Under the pieces are notes generated by a model. The model did not search any database, was not told where the DNA came from, and saw nothing but the letters and a program-made list of their open reading frames with translations. DNA of 6,208 nt from Chloroflexota bacterium (lineage in GTDB: Bacteria; Chloroflexota; Anaerolineae; Anaerolineales; Anaerolineaceae): positions 1-6,208 of the forward strand of contig JAEYTI010000339.1 in assembly GCA_023434145.1 (NCBI GenBank), written 5' to 3'. Made by a program: the position numbers and the translations under genes. Below are positions 1 through 6,208 of this stretch, in pieces (the stretch's first letter is position 1; the number at the start of each line of letters is the position of its first letter).

Positions 1-190
1 GAACACCATCTGGCGTGCCGCTCACGCCATACACCGGAGCGCCCCATAGTTCAGGCGCATGGCTGGGGGAAAGATACAACGCCATTGCATCGCGATCCTT
101 GGGTAGTGGCGTGTTGGCAGAACCGCAGGCAGACGAGAACAGCGCCAGAGAAAGCAGCACCAGGACGAACCGGCAAATTTGCGACATCAT
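1..190 (-). CDS. N-terminus of a small secreted protein, probable lipoprotein (partial, runs off the left edge)
   Basis: I do not recognise this protein. The minus-strand frame from ATG at 190 stays open for 63 codons to the window edge. It begins MMSQICR, followed by a hydrophobic stretch at about residues 8-21 ending SSAC (Cys22). This is a typical bacterial signal peptide with a plausible but imperfect lipobox: Ser sits at -3, where Leu is usual. After Cys22 comes a short polar linker (GSANTPLPKD), then a sequence rich in Pro and Gly with no motif I can name. The start overlaps the stop of the upstream TIGR03943-family gene by 4 bases (ATGA, 187-190). No Shine-Dalgarno sequence precedes it, so translation is probably coupled. 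A second ATG at 187 is an alternative start. The operon context suggests an extracytoplasmic partner of the permease pair, which is inference. That the gene is real is fairly sure; the lipoprotein call is moderate. Confidence 0.72.
   Translation of the reverse strand, partial: MMSQICRFVLVLLSLALFSSACGSANTPLPKDRDAMALYLSPSHAPELWGAPVYGVSGTPDGV
187..190 (-). promoter_or_regulatory. ATGA stop/start overlap between YcgQ-type gene and the putative lipoprotein gene
   Basis: The ATG at 190-188 overlaps the TGA at 189-187. No purine-rich ribosome site is visible in the 25 bases before it. Re-initiation by the terminating ribosome is therefore the likely way translation starts. This is the main argument that the edge frame is a real gene. 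Confidence 0.75.
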
Positions 191-921
191 GGGAACAGGT
201 ACGGCTGCGCTGGTTCGGGAATTTCCTCGACCGATTCAGCCAGGATCATCGGCACGGTGCGACCATCTAATGCGGTGAAGCTCATCATACCCCGTACACG
301 AACCCAGGTATTGGCATGCAAGCCCTCAGTTTCCGTCCATTGTACCGCCATGCCCAGCGCGGAAGCATCCGCTACACAGCAGGCAATGGTGAACCGCCCA
401 ATCATAAACTGATCAATCCCCAAGCGCGGATCATGGAAGACGAAGCCGGTCACGTCGGCGGGCTGCCCGGTGTGGAACGTCGCACGCGGGTCGTTTTCTG
501 CTTCACGCAGCCAATCGAGGATCGATCGCTGTTCCGGGGGCAGGCCGAGCCTCCCTGAGCCTCCCGGGGCGCGCACGCTCACACCACGCGTACGCAGGGC
601 CTCTGCGCCTAACGGACGCTCCGGCACCAGCAGGCCAATCAACAGCGGCAGCGCCAGCAGAAACAGTCCCCAGGACTGCCGGGATCCGTGCACATGCACG
701 TGGGGATCAGGGCTCTCTTCCTCCTCAACATCTGGCCCGGGGCGCTCGCGCAGCACCAGCTGGGCCAGGAAGATCAACGCCAGCGCACCAAACAGCACCA
801 GCAGCACGAAACGGCTGTTGATATAGAGCAGCACGCGCCCATCCATCACTTTTGAGAAGAGAAAAATGCCCAGCGCACCCAACAGAAGCGCCTGATAGGT
901 GCGGAACGCGCGCAGGTTCAT
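187..921 (-). CDS. TIGR03943/YcgQ family (DUF1980, UPF0703) membrane protein, partner of the adjacent permease
   Basis: A 244-residue protein of the family typified by Bacillus subtilis YcgQ, normally encoded next to an UPF0718 permease as here. Its biochemical role is not established. Three hydrophobic segments are visible at about residues 9-25, 31-56 and 84-99. Between the second and third lies an acidic and His-rich linker (EEEE, then HVHVHG at 74-79). The soluble C-terminal part (about 130-244) carries the family-like block DVTGFVFHD, then RFTIACCVADA with Cys181-Cys182, then NTWVRVRG. I chose ATG at 921 (MNLRAFRTYQ): it follows GAGG/AGGA by 4-5 bases, and its ATG overlaps the permease TGA by 4 bases. 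Extending the frame upstream to 1137 would add 72 residues that merely shadow the permease frame. Its stop overlaps the start of the next gene. The His and Cys motifs suggest metal handling, but that is inference. Confidence 0.9.
   Translation of the reverse strand: MNLRAFRTYQALLLGALGIFLFSKVMDGRVLLYINSRFVLLVLFGALALIFLAQLVLRERPGPDVEEEESPDPHVHVHGSRQSWGLFLLALPLLIGLLVPERPLGAEALRTRGVSVRAPGGSGRLGLPPEQRSILDWLREAENDPRATFHTGQPADVTGFVFHDPRLGIDQFMIGRFTIACCVADASALGMAVQWTETEGLHANTWVRVRGMMSFTALDGRTVPMILAESVEEIPEPAQPYLFP
918..921 (-). promoter_or_regulatory. ATGA stop/start overlap between permease and YcgQ-type gene
   Basis: On the minus strand the ATG of the downstream gene (921-919) shares bases with the TGA of the permease (920-918). 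A GAGG/AGGA sequence at 926-930 lies inside the end of the permease gene. The arrangement indicates translational coupling and probably balanced synthesis of the two membrane partners. Confidence 0.85.
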
Positions 922-2006
922 TCCATCCTCAGCAGGTTGAGCGCCACCGTGAAGATCAGGGTCAGCAGCAGCGGGATCAGCACCAGCATCGCGACTGCGC
1001 GCGGTTTGAATACCCGCGCAAACAGCAGCACCGACTTTATATCGATCATGGGGCCGAAGACAAGGAAGGCCAGCACCGCCCCGGTGGAAAATGTGCCCGA
1101 AAAGGCCAGTGCGATGAAGGCATCCACCGTGGAACATACCGAGAGCAGCACCGCCATCGCCATCATCACAAGCACGGAAAGCACAGGTCCCTGCCCTACC
1201 TCCAGCAGTGCGGATTGGCGCACAAAGGTCTGCATCAGCGCCGCCAGAAGCGCGCCGATCACCAGATAGCGGCCCATTTCCACAAATTCATCGGCAGCCA
1301 CCAGGCCCATCCGCCGAAAACGGTCTTTCAGCGGCGTTTTTTCAGCCTTTGGAGCATGCACCACCAGCCCTGGGGCGGACGACTCACGCAGAATCGCGGG
1401 CGGGCTGGAACGCAGCGCAAAGAACCACCCAGCCAGCGTAGCGATCAGTAAGGTCAGCGCCATGCGCCCCCAAAAGATCGGGCCTGGGCCAAAGGCAGCC
1501 AGTGTGCTGGCAATCACGATCGGATTGAGCACCGGCGCCGCCAGAAGCGCTGCGATCCCGACCGGAATGGGCACGCCTTTGTTCATCAGGCGGCGAGCGA
1601 AGGGCACTACCCCGCACTCGCAAACCGGGAAGAACAGTCCCATCAAGCTGCCCGCAAGTGCCCCCGGCAGCGGGCGGCGGGGGAGCACCTGAGCCAGGTC
1701 ATCGCGGTCCAAAAACACCTCAACTACTCCCGACCCAAGCGTGCCCAGGAGCAAGAATGGCGCGGCCTCAATAAAGATTCCCAGGAATACAGCGGAGAAA
1801 CTGCTCAGCGCATTAAGCGTCGCTGTAACCCAGCCTGGCTGCCCACCCGTAATTTGGCCTGCATAATTCGTGAGTGCAGCCAGCAGCAGGAAGATCACCA
1901 CCAGCGCAGGCAGCAAGCGGGCAAATGACCGCACTGCGGCAGGGAGCCAATGACGAACAATTTCCTGCGAGGGCTCTTGTGGAGAAAGTGCGCTATTCTG
2001 GCTCAA
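918..2006 (-). CDS. UPF0718/ArsP-type permease (YraQ/YcgR-like)
   Basis: A 362-residue polytopic inner-membrane protein of the UPF0718 (COG0701, ArsP_1/DUF318) superfamily. Some members, the ArsP proteins, export trivalent organoarsenicals; the substrate of YcgR-like members such as this is unknown. About 8-10 hydrophobic segments are visible from residue 31 on. The halves are separated by a charged loop at about 205-235. Family-like motifs include FFPVCECGVVP (125-135, Cys128 and Cys130), AAPVLNP (156-162), SVCSTVDAF (289-297, Cys291) and FGPMID (317-322). The start is TTG at 2006: an in-frame TGA lies nine codons upstream, no ATG or GTG intervenes, and the next in-frame Met is residue 122. 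The preceding GGAA (2014-2017), 7 bases away, is a weak ribosome site. The stop overlaps the start of the YcgQ-type gene. A specific arsenic function is not supported. Confidence 0.9.
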   Translation of the reverse strand: MSQNSALSPQEPSQEIVRHWLPAAVRSFARLLPALVVIFLLLAALTNYAGQITGGQPGWVTATLNALSSFSAVFLGIFIEAAPFLLLGTLGSGVVEVFLDRDDLAQVLPRRPLPGALAGSLMGLFFPVCECGVVPFARRLMNKGVPIPVGIAALLAAPVLNPIVIASTLAAFGPGPIFWGRMALTLLIATLAGWFFALRSSPPAILRESSAPGLVVHAPKAEKTPLKDRFRRMGLVAADEFVEMGRYLVIGALLAALMQTFVRQSALLEVGQGPVLSVLVMMAMAVLLSVCSTVDAFIALAFSGTFSTGAVLAFLVFGPMIDIKSVLLFARVFKPRAVAMLVLIPLLLTLIFTVALNLLRME

Positions 2007-2013
2007 ATCACCG

Positions 2014-2017
2014 TTCC
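2014..2017 (-). promoter_or_regulatory. Weak ribosome binding site for the TTG-started permease
   Basis: GGAA on the minus strand, 7 bases before the TTG at 2006, is the only purine-rich element at a suitable distance. Weak site plus TTG codon suggests low initiation efficiency for the first gene of the operon. Confidence 0.4.
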
Positions 2018-2029
2018 AAGGATAACAAT

Positions 2030-2069
2030 CGCCTCAGGAGATCTGGTGTCATCCAGACCCCCTGAGGCG
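2030..2069 (-). terminator. 40-base hairpin between LysM gene and permease; terminator or leader structure
   Basis: The outer arms CGCCTCAGG (2030-2038) and CCTGAGGCG (2061-2069) are perfectly complementary over 9 bp. Inside them, TCTGG (2042-2046) and CCAGA (2053-2057) form a second 5-bp stem across a 3x3 internal loop, closed by a 6-base loop. The structure starts 19 bases after the LysM stop and ends 23 bases before the permease TTG. On the transcribed (minus) strand it is followed by ATTGTTATCC, which is only partly T-rich, so a classical intrinsic terminator is not certain. It may instead be a readthrough or attenuation element for the permease operon. Confidence 0.55.
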
Positions 2070-2088
2070 AAGTAGAGGCAACTGAGAA

Positions 2089-2820
2089 TTACGGAGTTGC
2101 GGTTGGTGCTGCGGTAGCAGCACCGGCAGCGCCCTGGGTGGGCGTTGCGCTAGGCGCGCGCGTGGGTGTTGGGGTGACGATGTTTACCGGGATCACCAGT
2201 TGCTGTCCGTATTGAATGGCATCAGAGGTTAGCCTATTCTCACGGGTAATCGCGTCTATCGTGCTGTTACACTGGCTGGCGATGATGGCCAGCGTGTCAC
2301 CAAGCTGGACGGTGTAATTAACCTTGCCGGTCATATCGGGCTTGCAAACCGGTTCGGGTGTGGGCATTTCAGCGTCCCTTGCAGGGAGCAGAATCTTATC
2401 CCCGGCTGCGATCGGGCAGGTGGCGCCAAAGTTGTTGATCGCCATAAAGGCGTTGAAATCCACTTCATTGGCAACGGCGATATCCCAGCAGTTATCGCCC
2501 TCCTGCACCACATACTCTACCGGTCCCGAGACAGTCGCAGTGGCTGTGGGCTCAGGAGTATCGGTGGCAGTCGGGGTCACAGTGGGGGTAGAAGTGGGTA
2601 CGGTAGGAGTCATTGTGGGGGTGTCGGTGGAAGTTGGCGTCGCTGAAGCAAACAGCGAAGCTGGCGAAACCCGATCGCCATTCCCGGTGAGCCATACCAC
2701 CAGGATGATAATGCCGACGACCACGAGCAGGATGGCTAAGCCCGCCAGAAAGTACGGGGCCATCTGCTGACGCCGGCGATATGAATCAATCACGCTTTGG
2801 GGCGAGTCTTTTCGGTACAT
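2089..2820 (-). CDS. Membrane-anchored protein with two LysM domains and Thr-Pro linkers
   Basis: A 243-residue single-pass protein predicted to sit at the cell surface and bind peptidoglycan or another N-acetylglucosamine polymer, as LysM domains generally do. Order of parts: a basic, polar N-terminus of about 20 residues; one membrane segment at about 22-44; a Thr/Pro-rich linker (about 60-98); LysM 1 (about 102-146, EYVVQEGDN to KILLPA); a short linker; LysM 2 (about 168-211, NYTVQLGDT to QLVIP); and a Thr/Pro/Ala-rich tail. The four cysteines (111, 135, 159, 184) all lie outside the membrane and could form disulfides. No catalytic domain is present, so it is a binding or anchoring protein and not a hydrolase. 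The ATG at 2820 is preceded by AGGA (2828-2831) with 7-base spacing. Transcription would begin in the gap downstream of the uvrA terminator. The specific role is unknown. Confidence 0.88.
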   Translation of the reverse strand: MYRKDSPQSVIDSYRRRQQMAPYFLAGLAILLVVVGIIILVVWLTGNGDRVSPASLFASATPTSTDTPTMTPTVPTSTPTVTPTATDTPEPTATATVSGPVEYVVQEGDNCWDIAVANEVDFNAFMAINNFGATCPIAAGDKILLPARDAEMPTPEPVCKPDMTGKVNYTVQLGDTLAIIASQCNSTIDAITRENRLTSDAIQYGQQLVIPVNIVTPTPTRAPSATPTQGAAGAATAAPTATP

Positions 2821-2899
2821 AAGGGTGTCCTATACGAGATTTCCTTGCGATGCAATGCTCTAGTCTTAATTTTTGGGTTTGGAAAACGCGCTTAAAAGC

Positions 2900-2905
2900 A
2901 TTGTA
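2900..2905 (-). promoter_or_regulatory. Possible -10 element for the LysM gene
   Basis: TACAAT on the minus strand matches five of six bases of the sigma-A-type -10 consensus and would give a leader of about 70 bases before the ATG. No good -35 lies 16-18 bases upstream. A perfect TTGACA occurs at 2942-2947, but 36 bases away, which is too far to pair with it. The promoter is therefore tentative. Confidence 0.3.
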
Positions 2906-2952
2906 CTAGAGATTCTCGAATTCGGGGAGTATTTGTTTGTTTGTCAAGAAAC

Positions 2953-2979
2953 AAAAAAACCGGCCTTTCGACCGGTTTT
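2953..2979 (-). terminator. Intrinsic terminator of uvrA
   Basis: On the minus strand the arms AAAACCGGTC (2979-2970) and GGCCGGTTTT (2965-2956) pair over 10 bp, including one G-U, around a GAAA tetraloop (2969-2966). The stem ends in a run of seven T (2959-2953). It begins 23 bases after the uvrA stop codon. This is a textbook rho-independent terminator and separates uvrA transcription from the LysM gene. Confidence 0.92.
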
Positions 2980-3002
2980 GTACAAATAAATATGCACATT
3001 TC

Positions 3003-5933
<2,931 letters not shown>

Positions 5934-5948
5934 AGCAAAACCTTTACG

Positions 5949-5964
5949 CGGACGAATTCATCCG
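5949..5964. promoter_or_regulatory. 16-base near-palindrome in the uvrA leader
   Basis: On the plus strand CGGACGAATTCATCCG is symmetric in seven of eight base pairs; the remaining pair can form a G-U wobble in the minus-strand transcript. It ends 3 bases before the AAAGG ribosome site of uvrA and lies about 65 bases downstream of the predicted transcription start. It could be a repressor operator or a leader hairpin affecting translation. It does not match the Bacillus (GAAC-N4-GTTC) or E. coli (CTGT-N8-ACAG) LexA box. Confidence 0.3.
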
Positions 5965-6033
5965 AAATTTATTGCGAAAAACGCGCCTGTCAGTCGAGTC
6001 AAAAGCACCAGAATAGCAAAGGCGCAACTATGG

Positions 6034-6042
6034 ATTATACCA
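6034..6042 (-). promoter_or_regulatory. Extended -10 promoter for uvrA
   Basis: The minus strand reads TGGTATAAT here: a perfect TATAAT (6039-6034) with the TGn extension (6042-6040). The -35 region 16-18 bases upstream is poor, which the extended -10 can compensate for. The predicted start is near 6027, giving an mRNA leader of about 94 bases before the uvrA ATG. Confidence 0.65.
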
Positions 6043-6191
6043 GATCGAGAAGGAATTTTGTTCTATTATTACAACTGGAGTCCAACTTTATTCCTTATTG
6101 GCATAGTTTTCCCCCTACACCACGCAGTTCCCAATAAGCGGGTGCGTTTCAGTTTCTTGGGTACTTCCCAGTTTGTTGGTGGGTTGAGGCA

Positions 6192-6208
6192 GGGGAACGA
6201 TGTTCCCC
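6192..6208. repeat. Perfect inverted repeat at the right edge (7-bp arms, 3-base spacer)
   Basis: GGGGAAC (6192-6198), GAT, GTTCCCC (6202-6208). The arms are perfectly complementary and may continue beyond the window. It could be a protein-binding site or the stem of a terminator whose T-run is not visible. Its GAAC-N3-GTTC core is one base short of the GAAC-N4-GTTC spacing of Bacillus-type LexA sites. Confidence 0.45.

Larger units (their letters stand above)
5934..6208. other. Non-coding region upstream of uvrA
   Basis: This 275-base stretch, visibly more AT-rich in its middle than the genes, holds the uvrA promoter and leader. Further right are two short inverted repeats (6094-6138 and 6192-6208). 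I see no convincing gene. Two minus-strand frames are open from the right edge, one to a TAG at 6115-6117 (30 codons) and one to a TAA at 6069-6071 (45 codons). Either might be the tail of a gene lying to the right, but neither has a recognisable sequence. Confidence 0.6.

Noticed and set aside
922..1137. Upstream extension of the YcgQ-type frame to an ATG at 1137
   Set aside because: The extra 72 residues are a frame shadow of the permease C-terminus. The ATG at 921 has a good ribosome site, an ATGA overlap and a family-like N-terminus.
852..1451. Plus-strand frame of 199 codons rich in His, Gln and Arg
   Set aside because: It is antisense to the permease, of a composition typical of GC-rich shadow frames, and has no recognisable motif.
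918..2006. Naming the permease arsP or assigning organoarsenical export
   Set aside because: It shares the superfamily and the Cys motif region, but its partner gene places it with YcgR-like proteins of unknown substrate. No ars genes are nearby.
2324..2770. Plus-strand frame of 148 codons rich in Val-Gly repeats
   Set aside because: It is the complement of the Thr-Pro linker codons of the LysM gene. The repeat character comes from the antisense strand.
2850..2915. Imperfect inverted repeat (CTCTAG/CTAGAG and CAATGC/GCATTG) upstream of the LysM gene
   Set aside because: The two sets of arms do not nest into one stem and each is only six bases, so it is probably chance.
5934..6208. SOS (LexA) box in the uvrA promoter region
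   Set aside because: I found no CTGT-N8-ACAG or GAAC-N4-GTTC match; the two palindromes present differ in spacing or core.

Overview
The window looks like chromosomal sequence from a member of the Chloroflexota, most likely Anaerolineae-like. This is inferred from the GC-rich genes, a single-pass LysM protein with long Thr-Pro linkers (a style common in that group) and a UvrA of ordinary bacterial type. It is not shown by any phylogenetic marker. Every gene I can support lies on the minus strand, so the window reads biologically from right to left.

Right to left: about 275 bases of AT-richer non-coding DNA hold a clear extended -10 promoter (about 6034-6042) and a leader for uvrA. uvrA (3003-5933) is an intact 976-residue excision-repair ATPase and ends at a strong intrinsic terminator with a GAAA tetraloop (2953-2979). 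A 182-base gap follows, then a membrane-anchored protein with two LysM domains and Thr-Pro linkers (2089-2820). An 82-base gap follows, almost half of it taken up by a 40-base hairpin (2030-2069).

The last block is a tightly packed operon of three genes. The first is an UPF0718/ArsP-type permease with a TTG start (918-2006). The second is its usual partner of the TIGR03943/YcgQ (DUF1980, UPF0703) family (187-921). The third is the start of a small secreted protein, probably a lipoprotein, that runs off the left edge (1-190). Both junctions are ATGA overlaps of 4 bases, so the three proteins are probably made by coupled translation. The permease and the YcgQ-type protein probably form one membrane complex. 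Its substrate is unknown; Cys and His motifs in both proteins make a metal or metalloid a reasonable guess. uvrA and the LysM gene have no evident functional link to that operon.

Nothing here is a clearly new system. The best lead is the uncharacterised three-gene operon with its possible lipoprotein, followed by the hairpin just ahead of the permease start. I saw no tRNA, rRNA, CRISPR array, insertion sequence or plus-strand gene.
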